Below, piece by piece: positions 1 to 13,100 of a stretch of 64,000 nucleotides of DNA. A model generated the notes under the pieces. It was given only the letters and a program-made list of their open reading frames with translations. It searched no databases and was not told where the DNA came from. Numbering within the stretch: position 1 is the stretch's first letter; every line of letters begins with the position of its first letter. This DNA is from Parus major. Lineage: Eukaryota > Chordata > Aves > Passeriformes > Paridae. The stretch covers positions 67,185,053 through 67,249,052 of the forward strand of contig NC_031769.1 in the NCBI RefSeq assembly GCF_001522545.3, read 5' to 3'. The position numbers and the translations under genes were made by a program.

Positions 1-1172
1 ATGAGCTCATCCTTCTCCCTCCTAAGCCCAGCTATATTCTTACTTTCTGTCTCACTTTCCTTCTGCTGACTCTCCTACCTGCTCCATTTGGCATTAGCTT
101 TATCGTTGCTCTCCAAAGTCTCATTTGACAGGGTGAAAAACAGGAAGGGGTAAATGCCTCCATCCCATTCACCTGAATCATATTACTCTGGAGCACATTT
201 CCACTCCTGCTTTCATATGATTCATCTAAAGGCAGTTAAAAAGACACTAGAAGAAGTATCTTGCTTGCAAAAAAAGTAGCTGTCTCGTGTTAGCCTGTGC
301 TTTCCTTTGCTGTAGAGAACCTACATTAGCCACTTCTTGTGAACATCAGCTCCTGTGCACAAGGCCCAAGTTTGATTTTGCAGATCAGTTGCTGAACTTC
401 TTTGAAAAAGAAAGAAAAAAAGTTATGCTTCTTAGTTTTCTGCAGAAAGCCTTTCCTGGAGCTGGCACCAGCTTATCCCCACCAGCAGGGCTTTCTCCCA
501 GCCAGCTCTGGGGGTGGCTGGATCCCTTCATGGGATGACATAACTCACTAAACCTGCAGAAGACTACACCTGCCAAGGGTGTGGGGGGGGAACCTTTCTG
601 GCATTTTAGGAAGTTGAATTGCCTCAGCAGAGGCCAGTGGTGCCAGAACTGCCACAAGAGAGGGCAGGGCTCATGACTATGGGGTGAGGGAGAAGGGCCT
701 CCCCCTTCTTGGCAGCAGGGACAGCTGGTTTGGCCATCCAGATCACAGCCTGAGACTCCTGCCAAATGCCTGCATCACCAGGCTGGAGGCAGGAAGCTGC
801 AGTGCTCCCAGGCTCTCCCTGCTGAAGCTGGCACTGTGCCTGGCACCCCAGGGTGTTAACTGGGACAGGGAAACAGAGCTGCTGGCTGGACACAAGGACA
901 CAGGGACACTTGCCAGCTGGGGCAGAGCTCCAGGGACATCTCTCCACAGCCAAGAGAGGCAGGTCTACGCCCTGCAAAAGAACATCAGCCTCATCTGGGG
1001 AAACCCTCATGATGCCCTAGACAGATAACAATCCTTGCCTTTAGCTTGGAGCACAGCAATAAGGAGGAGTGTCCCCTCTCTGGCAGAGAAAGAACCTGAT
1101 GGCAGGTGTCCTGTCACTGTGGAAAGCTTAGGCTGAAGTTAAACCGCTATTTTCAGCAGCTGCACTACTTTT
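1..1172. other. Non-coding, G+C-richer stretch
   Basis: No recognisable gene. About 385-1028 is less A+T-rich than its surroundings and has overlapping open frames on both strands (126 and 128 codons on minus, 114 on plus). The predicted peptides are rich in Pro, Ser, Leu, Gln and Cys, as expected when G+C-rich non-coding DNA is translated, and match no family I recognise. CpG dinucleotides are scarce, so this is not a CpG island promoter. Confidence 0.6.
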
Positions 1173-1216
1173 GGGGTTGTGGGTTTTTTTGGGGGGCTGT
1201 TTTGGGACTACTGGGG
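1173..1216 (+). other. Predicted G-quadruplex motif (five G-runs)
   Basis: Five runs of at least three G occur in 44 bases: 1173-1176, 1181-1183, 1191-1196, 1204-1206 and 1213-1216. The loops are 4, 7, 7 and 6 bases. This satisfies the standard four-run pattern with loops of 1-7, with one spare run. Long T loops would lower stability. No adjacent gene tells what it might regulate. Confidence 0.7.
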
Positions 1217-1300
1217 CTTCTCATAGGATATTTGTCAGAACTCCCATTGGTGGATGCCATCAGGAGTTAAACATGAGCTGAGCATCTACATACGGTGCTC

Positions 1301-1342
1301 AGGAAGGGAAGAGGAGGAAAAAAAAAAAAAAGAAAGGAAAAA
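1301..1342 (+). repeat. Polypurine tract
   Basis: Forty-two consecutive purines: a G/A-mixed 5' part, an A run of about fourteen, then A/G again. It is simple low-complexity sequence and could be an old poly(A) or a purine-drift tract. No target-site duplication or attached retroelement body was recognised. Confidence 0.8.
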
Positions 1343-3618
1343 CAGAGGCAGTCCCAGGCATGCCCAGGAGCAGACCTTTGGGCACCTCAGGAATTTTACT
1401 GGCAGGAACATAGGCACTTGCAGACTTCAGACGCCTCTAGGGTTAGGCAGTAGCTGAACAGGGGTTTTGAGGATCTAAATATTGGCCACAAATGCCTACA
1501 AGGCAGTTAGGCAGAGCTTACATGCCTAAACCTTTTTTGTGGCTCTAGCCCTAAACTAATATTATGGAAAATACCAGCAATTATTAGGGACTTCTTATCA
1601 GATTGGATACATATTTCCTTTGCATAGCTTTACCATGGCCTCATTTATGTGGTGCTTAGAGAGGATGAATACCTGTTCTGCATGAGTAATTATGCCAAAG
1701 GCTCGTGTGAGGGAGGTAGTTTATGACCGCTGAGCAAGGCCAGCTACATTTACCTACACAGCTCCTGCACTCCAGCTAAAAATTGGTCTTACTGCTGAAT
1801 CTCCCTTGTTGCTTCGTTTGCCTGATTGCAAACAGATCCCAGAATATGCAGTTGCACTGAGGTGATTGATGCCAAGATGCTGCAGTGAAAAGGAAGTATT
1901 CTTTTAAGTGTTATCACGTCCACGAGCATAAGCAAAGCCATGTCACATGACAAAATGTAAATAGAGCATTTCTTAGAAAAGCCATTTATTTGCCTCCATG
2001 ATTTATTATTCAATGACATGTAGGCTATTTTTTCTTTGTTACTGGCACTCATGTTCATAATAACAAGGTACTTGACTTGAAGGTATTTGGCCAACCTTTC
2101 CAAAGTGCTATGTAAGCAGTAATCAGAGAGAGCTAGGTTCGTGAGTCAACAAATTGCTCTCCCATGCTGATCAAACAGTCTTGGCATCTCTATAAAAAAA
2201 AATACAAAAGCAGATTTTGGGCTGGCTCGCCCAGTTTTCTCTCTAAAATTATTTATTGTATTTGCATTTGGCAGAGTTCAGGCTTAAAATAACCAAAAGT
2301 GACAGTTGTTTTATTAATACAATTTTACATGTGATTTTCATTTACGTTTAGAAGGATAAATGAGACAGCAAGTTAGCCTCTGAAGTTTTTGTTGCCATAA
2401 ATTGGGTTTCATTTGCTCAACCTAAAGGCAAATGATTCTCTCATTTCTCTCATTTTACACCATACCTCCACAGCCTTCAGCAGTCTAATACTTAGGTCAA
2501 AGCTGGTCAGATCAGTAGATCTGAGGTTTATTGTGAAAAGATTTTATTCCAGCCCACACCAGGTTATTACTACTAAAGCAAGTAACAGTCAGATAGCCTG
2601 CACAAGCTGCAGGCTTTACCAGGAGGAGGAACTCAAAGCTAAGTGGGATTTTTACTCAATTTCCATCATATATGCTCACAAACCCAGGTTCTGAATCCAA
2701 AACACATATTCCTATGCTCAATATTGCTACTTCACTGTGTAAATGAATGTTTTAAAATGAAATATCTTTAGTTGTGAATTATCTCACTGCTTCTGTGTGC
2801 AAAGTGAGTAGAGCTGTGTGAATAATTGCATTGATTTTCACTGTGACTGCAGAATTAAAAATATTTTGGAAACTTGCATTAAACAGATGCAACTTTCCTT
2901 TCTCCCCCGGCTCTAAATTTTTTTTCCATGAAATGAAAAGAGGAGAGCCTCATGTGCACTGAAAAACTCTGTCTGACCCCCAAAATGAAACACTTCGTTT
3001 TTGGACACACGTAGTAAAAGCAAAGGAAATTAAAAGGCTAAATTTCATAAAGGAAGAAATGGTGTTCTCCCTATTCAGATTCAGTAGCCAGTATGCAAGA
3101 GACAAATACTTTGGTTTCCTGAGATCTTTGAAGCTGCCATCTCCATTCCCTGGAGATCCCACCTACTATCCCTCAGCTTAAGGGGGGCCACCAGGCTGTG
3201 GCTTTCCACGCAGCCAGTCTGCTGTGCAGCTTTTCTTTGTGCTGCCTGTTTTGTGGTGCCCCAGACATGGAAGCAACTCACAGGGAAATGAGGTGAGGTG
3301 TCACTGCCTGAACCAGCTGCCCTGAAAGCAGCAGGCTATCCTGCTGCAGACAAGATGCTCCCCCGAGGTACAGCTCTGCAGGTGGAGGCTCTTCCAAGCA
3401 CCCTTCTTTTGGTTCTGTTTTGGTTTGTCCGCGTAGTAAGCTGCTTCCTGAACCCAGAGGTTCCTTTATTCTCCATGAGGGACCCCTTCCCATCAGGCTA
3501 CACAGTCATGCTGCTTTTTATCCAAAGGGTTTCTTCAGCATTTGGTTTCTACCAAAGGGCTGTTAAAATAGTTTTGCTTATTGCAGGACCACAAACATCT
3601 GTTAATTATGGGTCTGGG
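1343..3618. other. Non-coding unique sequence
   Basis: A+T-rich unique sequence without recognisable genes or transposons. Open frames are at most about 104 codons and are unconvincing. A single AP-1-like TGAGTCA lies at 2142-2148. Isolated seven-base motifs are expected by chance, so I give it no weight. Confidence 0.6.
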
Positions 3619-3620
3619 GT

Positions 3621-3659
<39 letters not shown>

Positions 3660-3675
3660 CTTGCTTATTTATTTT
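3619..3675 (+). repeat. (TTTA)n microsatellite
   Basis: About ten to eleven perfect TTTA units, followed by an interrupted tail (TTTACTTGCTTATTTATTT). It is an ordinary tetranucleotide repeat and likely length-variable between individuals. Confidence 0.95.
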
Positions 3676-5659
3676 AATAGCTAGGTCTTATTGACCTTCA
3701 CTTAAGCACTTTTGAATATTTTACCCTATATAAAGATTGCTGTGTTGAAAAGTGCTAACAATTGCCATCATGGGAGTCTTGGATTCAAAGACAGTTTGCA
3801 GACCTCATTAAGCCAAGGAGCTTGCCAAGTCCAGTCTTTTCAGTTCAATGGAAGCAACACTTAAGTCCCTTCATGTGGCAAAGCAGCTGCTAGCAATGGA
3901 GCTGCCTGGCATGGGCAGAGAGAGCTAAGCTCACCCAGGGAGACTCGTCGGTCCTGGTAGTAGAAGACAGCGAGTCACATTGGAAACAAAGGGAGCTGTG
4001 AGTAGAACCCTAAAAAGCAGCAGGATGGCAGGGCTTTTTCGACATATCAACAAAGCAGAGTCAAGATCTCTTGGCTAGACAAAAGCCTCCTGGTTGTTTC
4101 ACATCACGGGAAACATGGCTTCTGTATAGTCTCTGTGTAGTTACAGTGATGAATCTTGATCAATGTAGAGCAAGACTGGCAAGGTTTTCCAAGCCCACCT
4201 AGTGATGGGCTAGCACGCTAGGAGGTCTGCATAATGCCATTGAGAATTCTTGTCTTGTATGCTGGAGAAAAGCAGGTATTTGAGAAGTTTCAAAAAAGAT
4301 AAGCAAAATCAACTCTTCAAAGAGAGGTAAGATGCTTTAGGCATTCAACAGATTGAAAAGCCAGACTTCATATTTGCATGCTAAACATGGAGGTAGGAGA
4401 ATGCCTCGGGTTAGGCAACAGTGTTTCTATGCTTTTCAGCTCTATGTGTGAAGGATCAACTACAGGCACTCAACTACATCAGTCTGAGTGAGCCAGACCA
4501 ATCTCACATTGTCACAGGAATATGCACAGGGCAAGAGCAATTTAGAAGCTTTAAGTCTAAAGGAAGTGAGAAGCATAGTGGTATTGGTATTCTATCAGGG
4601 AACTCAAAAATAAGAAGGAAATTAAGCAATTCACAAAAGTATTGAGGCTTCTGAATCCAGCAGTATTTAGGCACTTTTCATCTGTGAGGGAAAGGAAAAG
4701 TTGTGAAAACACATGACAGGCATCCTGATTCCGAGGCCAGTGCTGTCCACAAAGTCCATCCTTCATGCATTGTGTCATTCTCAGCTCAGGATGTTTTCAA
4801 ATGAGTATTTTCAAAGGACAAGTCCTCTTTCCTCTCTACTTGCAAGTGAAGTTACAAAGATGAAGCCTCATACTAGCTCAGCACAACCCCACAAAATTTG
4901 TTTTCCCAAACCACTCTATGAAGGATTCTCCCTGTATTTGTATTCAACCATACATTCTTGCAAGTACTAGTCCAGAATAAAACCCAGAAGCTGCCCAAAC
5001 ATTATTCCCAAGTACGATGTAAGTGAATATCTCTCTGTGGCATGGTCGTTAACAAGTTTTATAGAAATAAGAAAATAAGATTTGCTCTTCAATAAAAATG
5101 AATGATAAAATTCCTTAGTGAACATTTTTGAGACATTGTTCTTGCATTTAATTTACAGCTTCCTAGTGTTATCTCTTCAGGTGGGATTTTACAAATTAAC
5201 CATGGGTAGAACACACCCCACTTCATAATTCCCTTATCTTACTTAAATAGGAGGCAGATAGCAACTTCTATACGTGCTCACACCTTGCTAACAGAAAACA
5301 GTGATATACTGAAAATTTCCTTATCACCTCCAGTTCCCACACAGGTGTTCTTGGTGATAAACTACTGAATGATATAAACAGTGATTTCAGGTAAAAAGTA
5401 ACAATTAGTCAAAAGGAAAAAGAAAAAAAGAAAAACAAACCACAAATTAAACCACCTTTCCCAAGTAGGATTTTGAACTGAAAATACTCAAATACAGAGT
5501 ATAAGTTTTTCAGTATGAATTTTTTCAGTGAGCCACATAATCCCTTGGACTTCCCTTTAGTAATGCTTGCTGTCAATTCTCACAACCCTTTTCTTCCCTT
5601 TTGAGATGATCTTGATGGGCAATTCACAGATATGAAAAGGAAATTTATGATATTCCCTT
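3676..5659. other. Non-coding unique sequence
   Basis: No recognisable gene or mobile element. Frames are short and interrupted. An A/G-rich stretch lies near 5410-5435. I see nothing else in it. Confidence 0.6.
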
Positions 5660-5673
5660 TGACGTCAGCCAAT
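5660..5673 (+). promoter_or_regulatory. Candidate CRE next to CCAAT box
   Basis: A full palindromic cAMP-response element, TGACGTCA, occupies 5660-5667. It is followed after one base by CCAAT at 5669-5673. CREB/ATF factors bind the first and NF-Y the second, and the two often co-occur close together in promoters. Here there is no CpG island or recognisable downstream exon, so a regulatory role is inference only. An intact CpG-containing CRE is uncommon in CpG-depleted DNA. Confidence 0.35.
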
Positions 5674-6824
5674 GCTGATTTGTCTCCACTGGGTGCTATC
5701 ACAGATGGGGTGTACAGCTATTCCTGAACAACAGTGGTAGGAGAGTTACCCTGGAAGAGAAATTACCAAGTAAGCTCTTTCCATTTTAATTCTCCTGGGA
5801 TTGTTCTTTCAGATGTAATAGAGAGCATTTGAATGTATTTAAACCAGCTAAACTGTGTTGCTATAGTGCAATGAGTGTATTGAATTCCTCAGGTCCACAG
5901 AAAATTGTAAAAGTTTGGGTTCTACTTTACCTTTGATTATTTTCAATTTTATTCAAAAGAATGTCTTTATTTTATAGACCTTACTAATTCCTTCCAAACA
6001 GATAACTAGAGGCCCCCACCCAGAAAAATAAAAAAAAAAATCATGGCAATATGCTGTAGAAGTGCATGGCCAAGTCTTCATTCCGGTGAGGACCACAGCT
6101 TTCTGGACAGTGTCACTTGGGACAAAACTGAAAACCCAAATGTGTGATGGTATTTTCAAAAATCCACCCTCTCAGAATTTTCCACCATCTGCACTAATTA
6201 TCCAGTAATGATATCAACTAAGACTGGTAATTCATCAACCTCTTCATAAAAGGTAGAGGAATAGAATATCAGTTTAACAGAAGCAGGAATTCAAACATAC
6301 ATTAAATTTCACAGTAAATATTCCAAGGTTGTGTCTCAGGCTTTTTCCAGAGTAACACTGACTGTTCTCTCTGTCAGAACAGGACTCTGGCTTTGCATTT
6401 ATTATTCATGTGGTACCCACAGGATTCAGGGACTAAACTCAGCCAGGCAGACATCACCATGCCTGGACTAGAGTTCCAGACTCCTCAGTCTAAAGGACAG
6501 CACTGCCCTTCTTTTATCAATTCTCTTTAAAGTTTCTGCCAACAAGGAATAAAAGTACTTTCAAAAAGTGGTAATTTTATTTTAGGGGAAAAAGTAATGT
6601 TTTGGTTTTTTTTCTCAGTGGCTTTTAGATTATTTCTGTAGCACCAGCAGTATCCTGTTGAATAGGGAAATCCATTTTAGGTTTTATATCAGACCTATCA
6701 AATTTCTCTGTTATTTCTGCAGTGGTTTTATGCCCCAGTTATATTCTCCACATATTGGTGTCTACTGAACTTCTGGAACTTGGAGGTAGATACCTAGTTA
6801 ATAAGTATGGGCTGTTTTGGGTTT

Positions 6825-6861
6825 TGTCTTTTGTTGTTTTTTTGTTGTTTTTTTTTTTTTT
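6825..6861 (+). repeat. T-rich low-complexity tract
   Basis: TTTTGTTG units followed by a run of about fourteen T. Simple sequence; on the minus strand it would read as a poly(A)-like tail, but no retroelement body is recognisable beside it. Confidence 0.8.
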
Positions 6862-9800
6862 CATTCCTTTTACCAAAGCCAACCAACAGTTTAAAAAAAA
6901 TAATCTTCAATGTTTTCTATAGGTCAGGCGTTGTCTGGGTAGGTTTCTTCTGGCACCTACAGGAGGCACCAAGTTAATGACAGAGATTTCTAGCCCAGAA
7001 TGCTTGAATCACCAATGGAAGGGTTCAGTTATTATCTCTTATTTCTCAATAAGAGATGCAGGGTGCCACTACATAGGCACAGCATGCCATTGCACAGCTG
7101 AACAGCATCCTTAGTATATCTACTTAGTAAATATTGCTTTCTTAAATCCTCAGGACAGATGGGAGGAGGAATTTAGACCAAAAGTACCACTGGCAGAACA
7201 TCTATTCCAAGGGCAGTTGTACAGAGTATCAAATATATTTGATTATTCCTAAGCATTCTTGATAAGCATCAGATATGCTTAACACTTCTCCAGAAATCTT
7301 TTCACAGAACAGGGCCTCATAGGCATAATTTATCATGCGTTAACCAAAGCAGAATAAAGCTCTTGAAGCATCTTTGCATTCTTGATTGTTTTTATTTGGA
7401 GTGGCCACAAGCAATCACACAAGTATTTTTTTTTCTTGTTGCAGTTCTTGTAACATGAGTGTTGGCTGTGGATTGTGCCTCACACTCCAGCACCACCAGT
7501 ATCGTCTCATGTCACTGACTCCTCCTTACTTTGCTCAGTCAGGGTCCAGTTGGATGCCACCATCTGTCAGAGACCACAAGGAGGCATGGGGTCTGACAGT
7601 GGATTCTCATGAGAAAGACAGTAATGTGAACAGGAAATATCCCATCAGGAATCCTTTCTTGGGACAGGCTCCTGTGGAAAAGAACAAACCCTTATTGTCA
7701 CTATTGCCGCTTTAGCTTTATATTCTTGTGCTCATCCTTTGATTCATTCTCTCTCCCCCCACTCTATTCCCATCCTATGGGTGGGAAACAGGATATTTTG
7801 TGAAATTCTTTCCTTCCTGTGTGGGTCTACATGACATCTTTAATTAGCAACTGTCTGCAATGGAAGTGAACAATTAGAAAGCACAACTATCCTGCTGATG
7901 AGATCATAATACCGTTGCTTTTTGAACAGGTATTTAAGGCATCACTTTCTGTCATTTACAAAGATCATTGATGTTATTATTTAAAAATATCACACACCAA
8001 AAAAAGTCTTAAAACACTTCCCTACAGAACGAGTGATCAGGAAGAGCTTTACAAACATTCTCTGTCTTTGTGTCCCCTGAAGAGTTTTTTATTTTTGTTA
8101 TGCAAAAGCGTGATGGGAAGGAGACCTCTGCCTTCTTCCATGGACAGAACTCCTGCAAGCTGGCACCTGCCATTTTACCTGGAATAAGGAGGAATACTTG
8201 TTTGTTTAACAACCTTAGTGCTGGGGCTGATCAGAGTGATGTGTCCTTCTATAAAAAAACCCAGTGGTTGAAAATTTGACTCTATGGAGGCACAGAGAGC
8301 AGCACTGCCTTGGAAGAAGACCAAAGTATAGACAAATCTGGCACATTCAGAGGACCTGGAACTGGTCCTTCCTAGCCTTGTCCTGCAGACTGGTAGGTGT
8401 CAATGCTATTAAGCTTCATCTGGCAAGACTGCCCTTAAATGCCAGCAGTCAAAGTGAAAGCCCTCAGCTGGATGTCATATAGGGCTGGCCCATCCCTCTC
8501 TCCCAGATCCACCATGATGAAGTTTTCTTTTCCCACTGCTGCAACTGTACAGCCCCAGGGGGCACTAAGACTATCTTGCTTTCTGATTTTCCTTCCTTTC
8601 TTTCCTTTGCTTCTTTTTATTAGTTTGAATCTCTGATGTTCTACCTGGCACCTGAGAAAACTCATTTACACCACTACAGAGCAGCATACACTCTTTTTGT
8701 GAAAACAAAGAGTAACCACACAGGAAGCTAGATCAGGGAAATAACAGGATCTCTGAGCCAGTATGACATTCCAAAATTTGGGGCGGTGAACTAAGAAAAC
8801 TGCAGAGCAAAGCACAGGGTTGTGCTTTTGCTAGAATATCTGTCATTTCCTCAAGGTGTCTGAAGGTTGGTGTGGAAACCCGTGTAGGATCTCACCAGGC
8901 TGTATGTCACATCCGAGAAGACACAGACAGGAATAAGAAGGTTTTTTCAGGCTGAACTTGTGTGCCAAATCTCCCAATTGCTATCTCACGTTGTCACAGC
9001 AACAGGTTTGTCTACAGCTGCTTCACAATACAAAGCAGCTGCAAACACTGCCTCCTCATTTCCATACAGATCTAATCATGAAACAAGAATGTGCTTGGTC
9101 ATAATCGTGCTGGGACTGCGTGTCCTCAGCGAGGTTTGCACACCCCGATAAATTGGCTTGCAGTTGAAAATAGAAACCACTACTGTAATAACAGAACATA
9201 TAACTGAGCAAAGATTGCCAGGGTGTGAATATTGCTAATGGCATTGAGGGTCTTTATCGCATCTTGTAAAGTGTTATCAATCAAACTACAGGTGTTAAGC
9301 AGGTAAAAGCTGTAGTTTGAGGCAATAGATAAGAACTTTTCCCTTGGATCTGAAGCACTGTTTCCTACTAGACCTTTCCTGAAAGAAAGTGTCAGGATAT
9401 CAAAGGGGAAACGAAAGATATATTTTTAGGCCTTGGGGCAAAAGAGGGAGTGGATTTTGTAGATAGTTTTAGGAGAAGCATTATCAACCTCTCGGAATGA
9501 CTTCAAATAGCAATCTCTTCCCCAATCACAACCAGATGTTTATTATATTTACCAAAGAATTTGCCTTTTTTTTTTTTTTCTTAAATAGCAATATGCTAAT
9601 AATATTAAAGCTATGACTTGTGAACTTGTGAAGTGTATGTGGGAAGAGAGGCAAGCACATTTGATTTGCGTAGCTTGCCATATACCATAGGCACCCAAAA
9701 TAAATGGGTGTCTACATTAAACTGGGGCTTGTTTGATGTACTGGGATCTAATGCACATCACTTGGTTTGCTCCCAGCAAGTGTTATGCGTATTTAATACA

Positions 9801-10125
9801 CAGGAGGTAAAGAAATCAATTTCAAGGCTATAACTGAAAGCCACTATGAAATTCCACTATTACTGCCATGCTGTAAAGTACATATGTTATTGATTCCTCT
9901 GGCCTCCTTTACATGGGAGGTGACTTGGTGGCTTTGGGCCTCAGCCTTTTATCTGAATTCAGACCCTGCCTGAGGAATCTGTTGGCCTTATTCTGAGTCT
10001 CCATTTGGGGACAGAAATAGCTGCATTTATAGCAAGGAAAAAGAAGATACCTATGCCTGGTTCTGGTTTGAACCACAAGTTTGCATTTTTGGAAGCTGAA
10101 AATCTGTACTTCGTGACAACAATTT

Positions 10126-10171
10126 ATTTTTTTTTTTTCTGTAACAAACAATTTATTTATTTATTTATTTT
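10126..10171 (+). repeat. Poly-T and (TTTA)n tract
   Basis: A run of about fourteen T at 10126-10139, a short CTGTAACAAACA spacer, then about five TTTA units at 10151-10171. It creates the artificial open frame across this region. Confidence 0.85.
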
Positions 10172-13100
10172 ACAACTTTATACTTTTTTCCTTCTTAAAA
10201 AAAGAAAAGGAATGACCAAAATTAAGGATATAAGTATGAGTTTACGGAAAAGTAAAAGCCCTTTTCGCTGTGCAGTTGATCAGATACTTCAACTAATTTC
10301 TGAGGCAGGCAAACCCTTTTATAGTCATTTTACAGTCTGGGAAGAGAGGCAGGGATGTACCCAGGGACCTTACTTGGGGCAGAGGCCAGAAACTTGGCCC
10401 CACATTTACAGTTTTGAGTTCCAGCAACCCAACCTGAACTCTAAACCATGGGAACTGCAAACCAAAACCAGTCATGAAAAGTGAAAAGGAAAAAAAAACT
10501 CTGCTAGGAAAAAGATCTGCAAAATTCTGTGCATACAACCTGATATCTGAGCTATCTACTTCCTAACACAAACCACTGCAGATGAAACAGCCAATCTCCT
10601 CATACACAGCTACTTTTTTAAACTAGCAGATTTTGTCTGGATTTCAGCCAGAACTTTAGTGTATTATAGGTTCAGCTAAAACATTTTTAATAATCTCATA
10701 TTGTAGTGGTCATCTCCTATGGCCACTCAATTTTCACAGAGTGTTACAGTATTTTTTTATCTAATGGTCTAAGTCTATTAAAAAAGGCAGAGCCCCTGGA
10801 AAGGTGAGAATTTTTTTGTGCCTAAACTGACGGTAGGTCAAAACTCAAACCTTGACTCTGAGTCCTTTGTATTCTGGAGACAGTAGCTCTGGGCTTGTGA
10901 ACCCAAGCTGTGTCTGTGCCATGGTGTGGTCCAAGTGTGGAGGAAATATCTTGCCAGATGCCCAACTAGAGCACTAAGAAATACATGCCAGTTGATTACC
11001 TGAATCTAACAGTAGTTGATCAGCCTCTGAAATGAAGAACTCAATCTTAGTTACCAAGATTGACTGATTGGAGTAATTGAAGCAATCTTATTTAATGTTT
11101 GCCTCAAATGATCTGGCAGTCTGATTCAGATAAGATTTCAAACAGTCTCTGTGCTTTTGATCTCAAATTAGCTTCAGGATTAACTCAAGATTGGTTCAGA
11201 CACAGTAAAAAATTCTCTCAAGTGTATCTTGCACCGTAGCCGTGCTCAAGCCCTCTTCCTGATTCCACCGGATTAATTAAAATCTCACCTCAACCCTGTT
11301 GTGCTAAGGACAGTCTGAACTGTAGGACAGTTCTGGGAAGCTGAGGGGAGACACAAAACAGCACTTCCAGAAGCTGCTGTGGATGAAGAATTGTTGCAGG
11401 AGGGAGAACCCTTGCTGCCTCCTTCTTCTAATGCTGTGATTTCTTGTCTCTCTGGTACACAAAGAAAAGTATCTGTGAGCGATAAGATCACGAGACAACA
11501 TGTCCTTCCAGCACAAATAACATTAAATTAGTTTATTCAAGACAGCAGTCAAAACCCATTTCTACCAGTGAAAGCTCCAAGTGAGCCTGAGCCTCTAAGG
11601 AGCTTTCCTTCTGCCTTCTGCTCCCTTCACAGGACTGCTTCAGACAGAAATACTTCTAACATTTTGAAGGCATACTACATACTACACAAGAGGTATGATT
11701 TCTTTTAACATAAAAAGACCCATTTTGTTGTAAGTATTTGCTTTTAACAGCTCTGTTCCTTTGTGCATTCCTTTCCCAGGTACAGGACAGGTGCTTCAGG
11801 GCAACTCTAAAGACAATTTCCAACAACTTGGGAGCCTAACTATGGTTTGCTAAACAACATAGCTAAGCAGACAGACAGATACCTGTTAGAGTCAAGTTAC
11901 TTCTGTAACTAACCTCACATAATAAACTCTCCCAGGCAGCCTATTTACAATTTGAGGGGAAAATATACCTTTGAAAATTGTTTTCTAAAGGCATTCTGGC
12001 TCACATTTCTCTGTTCATGATTAGGCTTTGTGGTATTAATTCCCTTATTTTTTTTTTAAGATAGGGAGGTATCTAGGCTCGGGTTTCTAGAAGTACCTAG
12101 GTGTGAATAGCTGCAGGTGTGTGCACTGGTACCTTGGGCTTGCTGAAATCCCTGCCTATGACTTGCAGCTCTCTATTTATCATTTACTCTTTGCTACTGT
12201 TGAAAGAGGCAATAAACACTTTGAAAAAGCTGCTCCTAAGTAGCAAGATTACTTCAGAAGGTGAGTTTGAGGTTCTTAATTCCCTTAGAAATGCTCTGCA
12301 TTTTTCACCTCAGGTCTACAGAAGTGTTTGTGTATCACCTAAAACCGCAAAGCCTGATTCTGATTAGGCTGTGGGTACCACTGCTAGGTTATTGTTTTAA
12401 GATAGCATCATGGAAAAACTTCAGTTATAACTTAATTAATTCAAACACTATCGTTACTTTTGAATGGAAGCATTTTATCCAAGCAAAGGATCACCCCCGA
12501 ATGACTGCATTTGTACTGCAGAACCACCACGGCTCGAGGGTTCAGCTAAGGTCTGCATTCAAAGTTATTGCATTAACACTTATGTTATACTGCTGCCTAC
12601 AGGTCCATATTTAAAATTAGGATGTTATGCTAACTTATGTTTAAACAAGGCTCCTGTTCCAAAGCTTAGGAAACAAGCAAGATAAGAAAGGTATGGGAGA
12701 AGCTGAACCCATTTTAACTTTCCATGGTTATGTTTGTGTATGTAATTGAATGCATTTCTTCCACTGGCCTGGAGCCACCCCAGAGGGGCTGGTTTTGTAG
12801 CAGAAAAAAATCCTACATTTGGGAATGCAGTTCAAGAGGAAGACAGGGATTATGGTAGTGCCTATATTAGAGGTGCTGTGGAGGAAAGCACAGGGATGCT
12901 TAGAATGGCAGCCCTGCACACGACAGACAGGTAGGTGTCTGATGATCTCTCCCGTGGTGTTTGTTGCAAACTGTCATTTTGCCTTGTGGAAACTGCATGT
13001 TTTTAAAGCAAATGTATATGTATTTTGAGGCTGGACACAGAATATAAGGACTGTCTTTTCCTAATTTGTAATTTAAAGATCCCTTATGAGAAGCCTATAA

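Noticed and set aside
1709..1726. let-7-like GAGGTAG text
   Set aside because: Only a seed-like resemblance; the rest does not match let-7 and no hairpin is evident.
10005..10484. 159-codon plus-strand frame
   Set aside because: It runs through poly-T and TTTA simple repeats, giving Phe/Tyr/Leu/Ile runs; no recognisable protein content.
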